DNA of 64,000 bases, from contig NC_090168.1 in assembly GCF_017916325.1 (NCBI RefSeq), positions 1,383,143 to 1,447,142 on the forward strand, given 5' to 3'. Below, piece after piece: positions 1 to 11,002 of the stretch (the first letter of the stretch is position 1; each line of letters begins with the position of its first letter). This DNA is from Leishmania martiniquensis. Lineage: Eukaryota > Euglenozoa > Kinetoplastea > Trypanosomatida > Trypanosomatidae. The position numbers and the translations under genes were made by a program. The notes under the pieces were generated by a model. It worked only from the letters and a program-made list of their open reading frames with translations, had not been told where the DNA came from and did no database searches.

Positions 1-1782
1 GTACCGTCATCCTTCGTGCCCGAACCTGTTCTTGTGAAGGCCATCCCGTCGAGTGTCGGGCATGGCCGTTGCAGCGGCAGGTCTCCGCGTACGGCACCGC
101 ATCCATCTTGGAGGGGTATGCCTGGCGATTGCGGAAGTACCTCCTGCGAGTCTCCACACGCAAACAGAGCTCGGAGACGCAGCGGCTCCATAGGAGAAGT
201 GCGAAGGACCATTTACGATATCCACCGAAGCTCTTCACCCGCAGCAAGCGATGAGGACCTGCCTTCTCTGTCGCAAACCTCACTTCTAGAGACTGGCCGG
301 CAGACTGCCGGCTACGCTGCAGTCAGAAGAGGCGGCGGTGCTTTCTCGACGCACACACGTGCGTCGCGCGTCAAGAACGCCAAAACCTTTGACTACGGCT
401 TGCAGGCGCTCGGCTTTCCTGTGGAGGACTGCCGCCGCGTCTCGAAAGCGTTGGCAGAGATGCAGTTGAGCTGCATCCGCAGCGAGGTCGCCGGCTTCCT
501 CGTGGCGGCGCGCAACACGCCTGCCAGGAGAAATCAGCGTGGCGGCAGCTCTGCTGGCGCGCTCTCGTTCCCGCCGCTCACACGCACACTGCATGAGATG
601 TCGTCTTTCTCACGCGACGCGCGCGTGGCCCCCTCTTCCGTCCCCTTTGGTCTGTCAGGTGCACCACCTCCTGCGACGAACAGCCGGAGCACGGCAACTT
701 TCTGCTCGGCTCCACAGAAAATCTTGCCGGACAGCTCGGTGGAGGGCTTCAGCGGAACCTTGGCCCCGCTGGCCATCGCGACAGGGATACCGGGGCTAAC
801 GGGTGGCGTGCCCTTATCGCCTGTTGTATCGGGCACAATGCGAAGCGCGGCCTACTCGGCTGCAGCGCGGCCGCAGTCACGAGGAGCCATGGGGAAGACC
901 TTTATCACCACCAAAGCCGCACCCGTTGCCGCGGTGGCAACTTCACCGGGTGCGCTGCGCAGCAGCACTCCCAGCAGCGGCACTCTCATCTCAGCGTCTT
1001 CCCGTGACATTGTGCTTCACTCTCATTGCGTGCCATACAACCTCAATGTTGTGTACAGTGATCTCGCGGATCCCTCGGGTAGCTCTCTCTCCTACGACTC
1101 CGCACGGAGCACGTGTAGCAGTGCTGCACGTGACAGCTCCTGCTCCAACAGCACCGTGGTCCTTGGCGGTGGAGGGCGTAGGGCACGGCTGCTCTCTACC
1201 GCGAAGTTGTCGAATGCCCCAGCTCCGTCCTGGCGGGGCGACAGTCATGGCTCGCTCGTTTTCGTCGAACCTGAGGAGAGCAGCATGCCGTTCACAGCGC
1301 GCCGCCTGTCGGAATCGCCACCGCTGCCATTCAGAGTGGACGATTTTCACAGGTATGAGGCACTCAGGTCAGTTGTGTGGTCGCCGAGCCACAGCAACGG
1401 CAGTAGGTGCCCCTGCGGCGACAGCTCTGCGTTTGCTGAACTAGACGTGTGTCTTACAGTCGGAGGACTCACTGCCACCCCGCGGCGAATTGGCTGTCAG
1501 CTGGGCGGCTTCTGCGCCATCGACAACGTCAGCCTTGAAGGGTCGGTGGAGAGCGGTATGCGGCTCACAAAGGAAACAGGCAGGCGCTGTGTGCGACATA
1601 GCGTCCGGACAGGCGGCGAAGACGACAGCAGCTCTGCGGAGCGCAGCCTGCCGCATCTCTCTCGCGACACCTTCCTCCCTTTCGAAGGCGGCGGTGGCCG
1701 CTGGTTTTGCAGCTTCCATAGCGTTGTGCTGTCGATTTGGTCGAGGGATGCTGGGCCGCCCAGCATCGAGAAGACGCTCTGA
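1..1782 (+). CDS. Partial hypothetical protein, 3' portion only
   Basis: The frame is open from the left edge of the window to TGA at 1780-1782, about 593 codons. The first in-frame ATG lies at 118, but the frame is open upstream of it, so the true start is probably outside the window. The protein is Ser/Ala/Arg/Gly-rich, with one ordered-looking patch near 385-520 (DYGLQALGFPVEDCRRVSKA followed by a helix-like stretch). Codon use there is strongly GC-ending, as in the definite genes, which is the main reason for accepting it. The last third is less biased and more low-complexity. No family is recognised, and no GSMYGMGG repeat or kinesin-like landmark is present, so it does not look like a member of the downstream family. 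It could also be a decaying gene that still keeps a long open frame. Confidence 0.5.
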   Translation, partial: VPSSFVPEPVLVKAIPSSVGHGRCSGRSPRTAPHPSWRGMPGDCGSTSCESPHANRARRRSGSIGEVRRTIYDIHRSSSPAASDEDLPSLSQTSLLETGRQTAGYAAVRRGGGAFSTHTRASRVKNAKTFDYGLQALGFPVEDCRRVSKALAEMQLSCIRSEVAGFLVAARNTPARRNQRGGSSAGALSFPPLTRTLHEMSSFSRDARVAPSSVPFGLSGAPPPATNSRSTATFCSAPQKILPDSSVEGFSGTLAPLAIATGIPGLTGGVPLSPVVSGTMRSAAYSAAARPQSRGAMGKTFITTKAAPVAAVATSPGALRSSTPSSGTLISASSRDIVLHSHCVPYNLNVVYSDLADPSGSSLSYDSARSTCSSAARDSSCSNSTVVLGGGGRRARLLSTAKLSNAPAPSWRGDSHGSLVFVEPEESSMPFTARRLSESPPLPFRVDDFHRYEALRSVVWSPSHSNGSRCPCGDSSAFAELDVCLTVGGLTATPRRIGCQLGGFCAIDNVSLEGSVESGMRLTKETGRRCVRHSVRTGGEDDSSSAERSLPHLSRDTFLPFEGGGGRWFCSFHSVVLSIWSRDAGPPSIEKTL

Positions 1783-2835
1783 GGCTCATCTTCTGTGCCT
1801 CTGGTTCCACGTGGTCAAAGTGCGTCGGGTGGTCTCTCCAGGAGACCTTTGCCGTGAACATCGGGTACAACTCCACGGGGGAGAAAGAATGGCTCCATGA
1901 GCCGCCGCTCACGCCTCTCTCTTTCAGTGTACGGGGCGCGTTGCAGTCGAAGCGCCAACCGTGTCGCTCGTCGCGGACTCAGCAATAATTCTTGCTCCCC
2001 ATATCTCCCAAATCACGTTCACGGCTCTGCACCCATGCCGCCGCTAACGACTCGAGGCGACTCCTCCGCCAGCATTGCCTCCGTCGCTTTCTTCGCCGCT
2101 GATGGCCGCTGCTCATACGCGCTTGGCCGAGGAGAGCGAACGCGCTAGCGTTATCTTTGAAGGGCACGCTCGACAAATTCGTGCATGAACGACGGTTTAT
2201 GGCGGCAGCAGGAGGGTTGCAGGCGGGCTTGCACAGCACAGGTGACGCGGGCTCCCTTGTCACCCCTTCCCCTCCATCGCCATTGACTCGCCCGAGGACG
2301 TTGCTGGAAGCGGGCGTCGCGCGGGCAGTATGCCTGCGTGCCGTGAAGCCTTTTTTGTCAAGGACGCTCAATCGAAAACCGTCCCAGGGTGCACGACGGG
2401 TGCAAATGCCGGTGTGCCATTGTTGCCAGTGAGCTTTGTGCTTAGTGCTCTCCTGCCCAAACATCGAATCTGCTGCTGACGTCGACAGCGCGCACCAGGT
2501 CGCTTCTCCAGACTTCTCCTCGCTTCGATGGAGGAAACGTCTTCCACGACTTCGTTTACACCGCCTCTACTCGCGACGGCCACCGTTGCTCTTTTTGAAG
2601 TGGACTCGTCGCTCTACTTTGGAGCATCCATGAATCATTGCTGATTGCGCGGGGCTGCGGCCGACTCGGTCATCGCTGCCGTCTTCTAGCAAACAAGTTG
2701 CCCCCCTGAGGCTGCTCACGGGGCCGCAGCCTCAGCAGAAGGGCTTCTTGTACATTCATCCATCCCCTACGCACACCACCAGTGCTTTATTCTGGACGCC
2801 TCTGCCGCCCGCGGGGTGGCAGCACGGGCCCTTAG

Positions 2836-2964
2836 ATCGAAGAGCATTGCATCAAGATCACAGAGCTTGAGGAGCACCTGGCCACCAAAACAGGCCACAG
2901 CAGGGGGGCAGGCGACTATCAAGTGGCTGGCAGTGCTCATCTCGAAACTCGAGGGATGACGTGA
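2836..2964 (+). pseudogene. Possible coiled-coil gene relic
   Basis: One frame reads IEEHCIKITELEEHLATKT and continues for about 23 more residues to a TGA at 2962-2964. The first 19 residues have a heptad-like pattern (I, I, L, L spaced within E/K). The frame is closed immediately upstream by TAG at 2833-2835 and there is no start codon at its head, so it cannot be a gene as it stands. It may be the remains of a coiled-coil protein or simply chance. Confidence 0.2.
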
Positions 2965-3257
2965 AGGATGCGGAGTATGTCTTGGGCCGCGACTATGCTC
3001 ACGTGCCAGCCCACAATGCATCACCAACCGCCCCCTCCCCCCCGCTCCTCACAGCACGGGGGTGGGCTCGCTAGGTCAAACTTCGTTACTGGCGGGGAGG
3101 GTGGCGCTGATGTGAGAGGTGCCGTAAGTCCCCCCTCTGGCGGCAGCGTTATACCTTCCAGCCATCGTCTTCGCCTCGTAGGCATTTCAGAAGCGCATGA
3201 ACCACAACCAAAGCAACGCCAGCGCAGCGGCTCGCCGGCCCGGCGCGAACGTCGCGG

Positions 3258-3371
3258 ATGTTGTGTCTCACAATACACATGGTGGCACTGACGGAGCAGC
3301 TGCGTGTGACCCACTCTTTCAGCCTCCAGGCGAGTGAGATCACATCACACGGTGCAGCCAGCACCACGTAA
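3258..3371 (+). pseudogene. Short coding-like fragment, possible relic
   Basis: This 37-codon ATG-to-TAA frame has GC-ending, coding-like codons (for example the run encoding VALTEQLRVTHSFSLQ). Its frame extends upstream without a stop to TGA at 3198-3200. It is too short and isolated to be called a gene. Together with the fragment at 2836 it suggests a decayed gene between the left partial CDS and the first family member. Confidence 0.18.
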
Positions 3372-6267
3372 TCGGAGGGGAGGCCGCGCGTGACGTGGCG
3401 CCGCCTCAGCAAGCACTTTAGCAGCGGCTTTCAAGCCACAGTGGCCGTAAGGCAGGCACCAGCTGAGAGAAGCGGCGCTTGCTCCTTGCGAGTGATGCTA
3501 AAGCTGGCCAAGGGAGTTTTCAAGGACTGGTTGGGGATACGGTTCTGAGACGCTCACCCCCACAAAAAAAAGCGTTGGTGGCGATCGCCAGCAGTCTGTG
3601 TCCTCGCGTCTGGAGATGCGCGTCCACGCCTTTGTCTTCCACGGGAGGAATTTGGGTTTTCGTGCTCTTGTACGCTCGTCCAGTGCAAGGGCCATAACCA
3701 CTACCGCTTCTATCTTCCACTCAGTGCCCTTCACGTCTACTGAGAGCGTAGTGCAACCTCTCGCTGGCGTTCACGCACCTCTGAAAGTATCGAGCAGGGC
3801 GATTGCTTCTCTATGGAAGCCCAAGAAGCTCATACATGAGACGGTTGAAGGCGTAAGTGGTGCGGAGGCTTCCGCCGGAGGTGCAGGGTCGTGCTTCGAC
3901 GCGCGAGGCGCTCTTACGCGGCAATGCTTGCTTGTAACTGGGCTCGTTGTTTTGCGCATCGAGCTTGCTTAGCAAGCGACCTCCGCACGCAGCCGTCCTC
4001 ATGTAATGGTTGACTGACATGCAACTCTTCAGGGGTGATGAGAATGTGTGTGTGTGTGTGGGTGCTCTGACGGTGGAGAACCTCAGCGGCCTCTCTCCCC
4101 TTTTGCCGTTGGAGACAATCAGGGCCAGCGCCTCGGCAGGTGGCAGGCACGGGGACAAGTCTTTCCTCTCTTTTGCAGTGGCCTTCGATGGGGGAGTGCT
4201 TTCAATACACAGACGCTCATTCGCGCACAGATCGTCTTCTCATCTCTTTGGAACTCCATTTCCTCGACCCCCCCCTCTACCCTGCGCGTGGAGCATCGGC
4301 TCTGGGTCGTCTATGGTGTGGCACTTAGCGCGCCCCACCTCACCCCTTTCACCTCCCTCACAGGCACACACGCTTACACGGACGCGCTTGCCTTTGATTT
4401 TGTGGAAGCGACGCATCTTTGCCTTCACTCCGTCATGACAACACCGTCAATGCCATTGCGTTTTCAATGCGCGGCGCGCTCTTCTTTCAGATGGGAGTTT
4501 TTTTTCTCTTGTCGGACTCGAGGAACTCTTTCGGACGAGCCACCGCAGCGAGCGCCAGTGACTTCTTGGGAAGCGCAATGGCCGCCGCCCTCTGGACAGT
4601 CTAGTCCCGCGGAAGTAAATGCTCTCTAGCCAGCTTTCAAGATTTTGAAGGGCGGATGCCGCCTCGCTTCACTGCATTGGCGCGATGGAAGCAGGTGTCA
4701 ATACAACAACGCGCCCACGTGCGTTGTGTTTCTGTGCCCTTTCCCAGAGTGCGGCATGCGGGCTATATCGTATGGCGCTCGCTTACCCCCCCCCACCACC
4801 ACCACTGCTGGGCTAGCGCGAAGAGGAGTTTGTTGGTGGCCGGACCACCGAAGAACGTGGTGAGTGGAATGAAGGCCGGGTTAGCGGAATGCCCGAGTAC
4901 ACCAGAGCGCGAAGCGCGAGACGGCGCACGGCCCCCAGGGAGCATAACTTTCGTCTTTCCTCAGTCCTTCAAGCGTAGCCGATGGTAGGCGTAACTGAAT
5001 ACCCATAGTGTTTCGCTCTGCCAGCGGCAGCAGGCCGAATGCAGAGATCATGGGGAAAAAGAAACGCCAGCAAGGCGGACTTTCAGCGACAGCGGTGACG
5101 CTCGGAATGTACCGGTGCGAGAGAAAGAGAGAGTAGCCTGAGCTCTTTTTTTCTTGTGATCGCTCCTCGCTGCGGCATCCAACCCGCTGGGTAATCTCCT
5201 CATGGACTGAAAGTGGTCTCGCTAAACTGACACCGCATGTGTAAGCGCACTGGCGTCCGGCTATGAGCCCCCCTCTCAACTTGAGAGGTGCAGATGAAGC
5301 GATAGGGACGCTCATGTCGTCGTGGCTCTCTTTCTGCTTCTCTTTCCTGTGGGTCTCCTTAGTCAAAGCTCTCACCCATCGCCTTTCTCTACCCGTTCTC
5401 TTCTTCATTCCCTCCGCCGGCGCCGGTGTTGCCGCTTCCTTGGATCTGTTCCAACATCACTTGGCCCCATGCGCGGCTCCTTCCCCCCGCTTCAGGGGCG
5501 TTCACGACTCCTATCCTCCCTCTTGTTCACTAGAAAAAGGTTTCAACTCTGCCGCCCCTCCCCTCACCGCCACACCCCCAGCACCTCCACTCCGTCCACG
5601 CTTACTTACCCCCCTTTCCTCCTTTTCGCGCGATCAGGTGGCGTTCGCTGTTCAAGAAGAGGCGCAGCGAGCATCCGTGAGAGAAGGACCGCCCAGTCCT
5701 CTCTCCCCCTCTCTCTCTGCGTGTGTGACTTTGGCCGTCCGATAATCCGCCGCATTGTCCTTTATGTCTGTGCCGCTCTAAGCACATACATACACACACA
5801 CGCACGCACACACATATATTCTCGACCTCGGCCTTTCTCTTTTTTGCTCTGTTGTGTTCTCTCGTCTTTGTGCATACTTCTTTCGCCCTGCGCGCGTGTG
5901 TGTGCTTGTGTGACAGGACCTGCTGCTGTTGCCATGCATCACCGTCCACGCGACAGACCTTCTTAGTTTCCCACTCTTTCTCCTCCTCTCACACCCACTC
6001 TGCGACACCCCTCCCATCGTCTCACTCTTTCTCTGCGATAGAAGCTGTCCGCATTACTGCACGTTTTTCTTTTCTCCATTCGTTCGGCACGTATATTCAT
6101 TTATTTATTGGTCCTCGTTCGCTTCTTGGTGTGGTGTGCCCCGTTGTCCCCTCACCTCTTTCTTCTCCGCGTTCGACCGGTGGCACTGCACTGCTGCTGC
6201 TCCCTGTCGTGTGCTGGACAGAGTTCACAGAGCCCCGATCTTTCAGAAGCATTTAGGACCACGAAGG

Positions 6268-6306
6268 CTTTCCGCACTTTTCTCTGGACTTCTGAAAACG
6301 GCGCAG
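6268..6306 (+). promoter_or_regulatory. Candidate trans-splice acceptor for the gene at 6416
   Basis: A short C/T-rich run (6268-6292) is followed by AG at 6305-6306, about 110 nt before the ATG. A stronger pyrimidine region lies further upstream (roughly 6120-6220, with AG at about 6229), so the used site is uncertain. The choice rests mainly on the similar spacing seen at several other genes of the cluster. Confidence 0.3.
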
Positions 6307-6415
6307 CACCGCTATTGGGCTCTTCCTCTGATTTTTTTAAAAATTCCCTCGTCTTTTCTCTGCGTTTATTTATCCACACACTTTGCTCGCTGCCGCGTCC
6401 TCTCCGACGAGAGCG

Positions 6416-9400
6416 ATGCCAGCCGCAAACCCCCCTCTAGAGGAAGCAATGCAGGTGGCTGGCGTCCCACCGCCGTCATGGGCGAGCGAGATCGCTGCAA
6501 GCCGCGAGAAGGATGCCTCTTCTGCTTTACCCAATCCTGGTATGAAGCAACGCAGCGACTGCGATGCTCACCGGCAAAGCGGTGACGCCAATATTCCCGT
6601 AGGCAGCAGCGCATCTGGTCCGCTGCTTCCGCAGCGACAGCAGAGCAAAGGCAACCTCATGCTGATGGGCGGCGGCTACGGCAACTCGATGTACCGTCCC
6701 GGCATGAACGGGGGCTATGGCAGCATGTGCGATTTTGGCGGCATGAGCGCTGCGCCGCCCATGGATTCCATGTACGGCGACATGGGCGGGATTCAGAGCG
6801 GCATACGTGACTACGGCTCTATGGCTGGCTGCGGCTCCATGTACGGCGGCATGAGCGGCCACCCGATGGGCTCCATGTACGGGATGGGAGGCCTGATGGG
6901 CTCCGTGTACGGCATGGGAGGCCCAGTTGGCTCCATGTACGGCATGGGCGGCATCGGATACATGATGGCGCGCTCTATGAGTTTCTCTTCCTACGGCGGG
7001 AAGAGCATGTACGGTTCCATGGGTGGCAGCTCGCTCATGAACGTTGGCGGCAGCACTCGCAGCATTGGCGGCTTGTGGGGCACTGAGCCGCGCTACCAGG
7101 TGCGTCGATGCCCCGACCGTGAAATGCCAACTATGGTGAAAATGCTGCAGGACGATGATGAGGTGCAGAAGTGCCTTATTGTCACTGCCACAGCAAAGCA
7201 GGCCGAAAAAGACAGACAACTCTCCGAGAAGAGGGCTGCTGCTGCCCCGGCCAATAGCGCCATCACCGCGGAGGAGGACGAGAAGCTGATGGTAAAGAGC
7301 GACCAGCCAGAATCCGAGGAGCGGGCTGAGACGGAGGGGAGGCCGCTTGCTGCTAGCAATAGGGAGGTGGCCGTCACTGCTGCAACCTCCCCCGTCAGGA
7401 CCAACGAGGACAAGAGCGGCATCGCCGACCGCAACGGTATTCACGGCATCATCATCCTCGAGAACGCCAAGGACACAGCAGTGACGGTAGAGAGGATGGG
7501 GTCGGAACAAAAGGTTTCGCTGCAGGCGGCGTCTGGCCAGTCAGCGGAGTGTAAGGTTGGCGAGGTGATTGTGGGTGCCGACGCAGATATGAGCAAATCC
7601 GCCGTGCTAAGCATTGTTTCGATGCACTTACGCAGCGGCCACAACGTCGCCTTAATCGCTTTCGACCAGCGAGAGAAGATGGCGGCTGCAGTGGAGAAAG
7701 CTATCGTCGCTTTCTACGCGGACTCTCTTGGGCAGCTGGCAGCAGATAAGGAGTGGAAGGTAACCTTTTCTGCTTCGGCGATGTCGGGTACGAACAGTTA
7801 CCGTGACTTGCAGGACGAAGCGGCAGCAGAGGCCCAGGCGACAGGCATCTCGTTCGGCTCGAACCCAATTTTCGGCGCCTGCATTATGGGCCTCAAGAGG
7901 GTGGCCATGACGGATGTGGAGGCAGTCAGAAAGCATGTGAGGGACGTATTGGCGCAGAAGACGCGCCCAAAGGAGATTATCTTCATGCAGGCGATCGTGC
8001 GCATGCTCAAGGGGAACGACTTGCTTATGTGCTCAATGAACGCCTTCGTTGCCCGCGACAGCGAGACGGCGGAGGCGATCGCAATCCTTGACGACCGTCG
8101 TGTGCCCATTCCAGTGCTGCGCCCTGCCGTTCGCGGGGCGACGTGCACGGCCGCCGTCATCTCCCTCTCTGGCGCTGCCCCGGCGTCCGCGGAGGAAGCG
8201 GAGGCGATGCGCATAATATGCCCCCTGTGCACGAAGGAGGGCTTGCCGCCCCGCAGTGGTAATGTGCAGCGCTTCATCGAGTACACAAGCGAGCAGATCG
8301 GGCGGATGGAGAGGGAAATCGACAATCTCACCGGCGCTGAGAAGGACCGCCGCGTGCAGATGATGAAGATGCGAACAATGGCGAACGACGCAAGAGAGCT
8401 GATTGGCAACCTGAGGACCGACCCGAAAGTGTACCCTATTCACAGAAAGCGCAGCCTCTCCAGCGCGGCGCCGGCTGCTGCGGCCGACAAGGAGAGCCAT
8501 GCCGAGGAAGCCGCTGCGGCGTTGTCAGTCGGTCACGAAGGCAAGGCGCAGAGCCCGCAGAAGCAGACATGGCAGGCACAGGCGGGCGCTGCGACGCCAG
8601 CTGGTCCTTTCAGCTCCATCCACCGCCTTGTGTACCTCCAAGACGCCACGTCGCCGTCGATCGGGAAAGCGGTGAAGGTGGTTGTGGACGGGGAAATGAA
8701 AGAGTACGATGTGGACGAGTGCATTGACAGCCCTGCCGGCGCAAAGGTGCATTCCGTCGAGGAGTCCCGCCAGCTGAGGCGCATGGCGGCCGTGCTGGCT
8801 GCTGGCTTTAACATCGCCCTACTCGGTGCCGAGTTCACGGCGCCTACGCAATCGGAAGCGCAGGTGACATGGAAGTACGTGAGGTACCTCCTCACATCAG
8901 TGCTCAAGCCTGCCACTCCAGAGACTGCGACGAATGTGACGCTGCATATGTCTGTGGTTCGCGAGTGCGAGGTCCTGCAGGACCTCGTGTCCGGTGACGC
9001 GGCACCACATCGCCTTGTGGTGGCCACGTCACCGCTCTTCGGGCCCGTAGTGCACGGCAGCGCCGGTACCAAGATGAGCACGCCGGAGGACGTAGAGGAG
9101 GCAATGGACAAGGCGCTCGCCAACACCCGGCCATCCCTCAAGGATGGCGCGATGATTGTCATGACGGCGGTAGTGCGGCAGCTACGCCGAGACGATGTGA
9201 TGGTGGCTTCCCTCTTCGCCGTCTCCTCCGCCGACCTGAGACCGTACAAAAGCGTCTTCGAGCAGAGCTCGGGTCACGCCCGAACCCTCTTCACGTACTC
9301 TCTCGGCGGGCCGTCGTCCACCGGCGTTCTCATCACGGCGTCCCGTAAAATGGATTTGTCGGAGCTGGCGAGCGCGCTCAGCATGCAGCGCAGCGTGGCT

Positions 9401-11002
9401 CACATTGGAGTGCCGGCCCAGCGCAGCGGCAGCGTGAGGGAGTTCGTCCAGTACGCGCGCAGCTTGCTGGAGCGGCAAGAGAAGACGCTGGCCGCTGCAA
9501 AGGAGCCGGCGGAAAAGGAGGCCGCGGCGAACAAAGTGCGTCGCCTCGCCGAGAGCCTGCGTGACTACGAGGAGCTGTTGGCAAACTCCAGCACTGGCGA
9601 GGCGAAAGCGTATACTGCGGCGGAGCCTGCCATAGCGGGTGCGCCGTCGCTGGTGGCAAAGGAGTCCCCAGGCCAGGCGGTGGCACCACCAGAGCCCGAG
9701 CAGTTGGGGGAGCGTGCTGCCGCAACGCAGCCTAAGGAGCCACAGAATAGTGCAGCTAGGGTCATCGTAACTGTGCAGCCGGCACCGCGCCCGCTGGAGG
9801 CGGTGCCCGAGACGCTACCGCCGCTGCGGGCGCAGCTGACGGAGGAGCCAAAACCAGTCAATGAGCCGAAGACACAGGAGGAAGAGGAAGCGCCGCCGCA
9901 GCAGCCTGCGGGGGTGCAGCAGACATCACAGGAAGAGAAGGAGCAGTGCAAAGCAGTGGACGGCGACAATACACACGCGGTGCGTTTTCTGGCTGTCATC
10001 ACGGAGGACGTGTGCACTAGCCTGCAGGTGAAAGAGGGCTGGTCAGTGGAGGGTAGCGGCAAGCAGCTCTGCGTCAAGGATGTCGGGGGACTGCACAGCT
10101 TTTCGGTGGACGAGGTGGTACTGCGGCAGAACCGCGGCTCGCCCATCGACTCGAAGGTACTCGAAGAGCTTCGGCACCATTTCCTTGAGGGCGACAACGT
10201 GGCCCTCCTCACTGCCGAGGCGCGCGGCTCGGCGGCGAGCCTGGAGATGGTGGACCGCACGGTGCGTCACATCCTGGGAAAGATGCCACCCTCGAATTCG
10301 CTCTTCATGTCACTGTGTGCGCTGAAGGAGAACGACAGCGTTGTGCTTGACACGCTTACCGAGGGAGGCGAGTTCACGACTCTCGAGGTGAACACGTCCC
10401 CGCTCTTCGGCCCATCCGTGGCTGGGGTAACCTTTGTGAAGGTGTGCGCAGTGGATCAGTTCTCAAAGCTGATGAGCGCTGGCCTGCGCAAGTGCGGCGA
10501 GAGTCGCGCGTGCGTTGTGTTGCAGGTGGTGCAGGTAGGGATGAAGAAGGAACAGCAGGACATCAACGTATCCTCGCTGCTCGCCCTCATGTGTCCTGGC
10601 GACATCTCCATCTACCGACACGCACTGGACCACCCAGTCAAGGAGCGAGGCCTGCTCTCCCTGGTCCTTAGCGGCTCTTGTCATACGGTCTTCGCCGTCG
10701 GCCTGACGAGGCAGCCGGTTGACGAGGGCTGCCTCGCTCTCTCTCGCCTAGCGCGCGCCTTCAAGGAGTCGGTGCCCAACCTCAAGCCGCGCGACGGCAG
10801 TGTGAAGCGCTTTATTGAGCACACCCGCAGAGCCATCGCGCTCATGCAGAAGAACGACGAACGCGCTACCTCCGCCGAGGACAAAGCGAAGATGCAGGGA
10901 TACATCGCCGCGGCAGTGCTGATGGTGAAGAAGTCTGAGGCCTACCTGGCGGATCCCGCTGGCAAGATGCCGCCAGGTTTTCCCGACGCGCGTGCGCTAT
11001 GA
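6416..11002 (+). CDS. Three-domain kinesin-like pseudomotor protein with GSMYGMGG repeats
   Basis: This is a 1528-aa protein; 6416 is the first ATG in a frame that is open only slightly upstream. Residues 1-140 are Gly/Met/Ser/Tyr-rich, and about 149-180 hold three degenerate repeats of the GSMYGMGG type. Three related domains follow at about 340-670, 731-1063 and 1187-1528. Each starts with a hydrophobic strand, then has a GHN/GFN/GDN segment (GHNVALIAF, GFNIALLGAE, GDNVALLTAE) where kinesins have GYNGTIFAYG before the P-loop, then a SNPIFGA or TSPLFGP loop, an LFTYSLGGPSST-type segment, and finally RSGNVQRFIEYT, RSGSVREFVQYA or RDGSVKRFIEHT plus a charged helix. The Walker A GxxxxGK[ST] is absent in all three. 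Linkers are Ala/Pro/Glu-rich. A degenerate, non-ATPase kinesin fold is inferred from landmark order only. First complete paralogue of the cluster. Confidence 0.93.
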   Translation: MPAANPPLEEAMQVAGVPPPSWASEIAASREKDASSALPNPGMKQRSDCDAHRQSGDANIPVGSSASGPLLPQRQQSKGNLMLMGGGYGNSMYRPGMNGGYGSMCDFGGMSAAPPMDSMYGDMGGIQSGIRDYGSMAGCGSMYGGMSGHPMGSMYGMGGLMGSVYGMGGPVGSMYGMGGIGYMMARSMSFSSYGGKSMYGSMGGSSLMNVGGSTRSIGGLWGTEPRYQVRRCPDREMPTMVKMLQDDDEVQKCLIVTATAKQAEKDRQLSEKRAAAAPANSAITAEEDEKLMVKSDQPESEERAETEGRPLAASNREVAVTAATSPVRTNEDKSGIADRNGIHGIIILENAKDTAVTVERMGSEQKVSLQAASGQSAECKVGEVIVGADADMSKSAVLSIVSMHLRSGHNVALIAFDQREKMAAAVEKAIVAFYADSLGQLAADKEWKVTFSASAMSGTNSYRDLQDEAAAEAQATGISFGSNPIFGACIMGLKRVAMTDVEAVRKHVRDVLAQKTRPKEIIFMQAIVRMLKGNDLLMCSMNAFVARDSETAEAIAILDDRRVPIPVLRPAVRGATCTAAVISLSGAAPASAEEAEAMRIICPLCTKEGLPPRSGNVQRFIEYTSEQIGRMEREIDNLTGAEKDRRVQMMKMRTMANDARELIGNLRTDPKVYPIHRKRSLSSAAPAAAADKESHAEEAAAALSVGHEGKAQSPQKQTWQAQAGAATPAGPFSSIHRLVYLQDATSPSIGKAVKVVVDGEMKEYDVDECIDSPAGAKVHSVEESRQLRRMAAVLAAGFNIALLGAEFTAPTQSEAQVTWKYVRYLLTSVLKPATPETATNVTLHMSVVRECEVLQDLVSGDAAPHRLVVATSPLFGPVVHGSAGTKMSTPEDVEEAMDKALANTRPSLKDGAMIVMTAVVRQLRRDDVMVASLFAVSSADLRPYKSVFEQSSGHARTLFTYSLGGPSSTGVLITASRKMDLSELASALSMQRSVAHIGVPAQRSGSVREFVQYARSLLERQEKTLAAAKEPAEKEAAANKVRRLAESLRDYEELLANSSTGEAKAYTAAEPAIAGAPSLVAKESPGQAVAPPEPEQLGERAAATQPKEPQNSAARVIVTVQPAPRPLEAVPETLPPLRAQLTEEPKPVNEPKTQEEEEAPPQQPAGVQQTSQEEKEQCKAVDGDNTHAVRFLAVITEDVCTSLQVKEGWSVEGSGKQLCVKDVGGLHSFSVDEVVLRQNRGSPIDSKVLEELRHHFLEGDNVALLTAEARGSAASLEMVDRTVRHILGKMPPSNSLFMSLCALKENDSVVLDTLTEGGEFTTLEVNTSPLFGPSVAGVTFVKVCAVDQFSKLMSAGLRKCGESRACVVLQVVQVGMKKEQQDINVSSLLALMCPGDISIYRHALDHPVKERGLLSLVLSGSCHTVFAVGLTRQPVDEGCLALSRLARAFKESVPNLKPRDGSVKRFIEHTRRAIALMQKNDERATSAEDKAKMQGYIAAAVLMVKKSEAYLADPAGKMPPGFPDARAL
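6862..6955 (+). repeat. 30-bp GSMYGMGG-coding minisatellite, about 3 units
   Basis: Three imperfect 30-bp units encode GSMYGMGGLM, GSVYGMGGPV and GSMYGMGG. This is the shortest and most diverged of the four GSMYGMGG arrays in the window. Confidence 0.85.

Larger units (their letters stand above)
1783..6415. other. Intergenic region with gene-like relics, then a pyrimidine-rich 5' flank
   Basis: From 1783 to about 5260 the DNA is GC-rich and not strongly pyrimidine-biased. It holds many short open stretches but nothing I can defend as an intact gene; two short stretches with coding-like codons are listed separately. From about 5260 to 6380 the + strand is dominated by C/T runs, including a CA tract near 5788-5813, as expected for a trans-splicing signal region ahead of the gene at 6416. 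A GT run lies at about 4045-4060. Confidence 0.6.

Noticed and set aside
6527..7510. 327-codon frame on the minus strand
   Set aside because: It is the antisense shadow of the Gly/Met-rich start of the gene at 6416; its His/Ala repeats mirror the GSMYGMGG codons. The same applies to other long antisense frames across the family genes.
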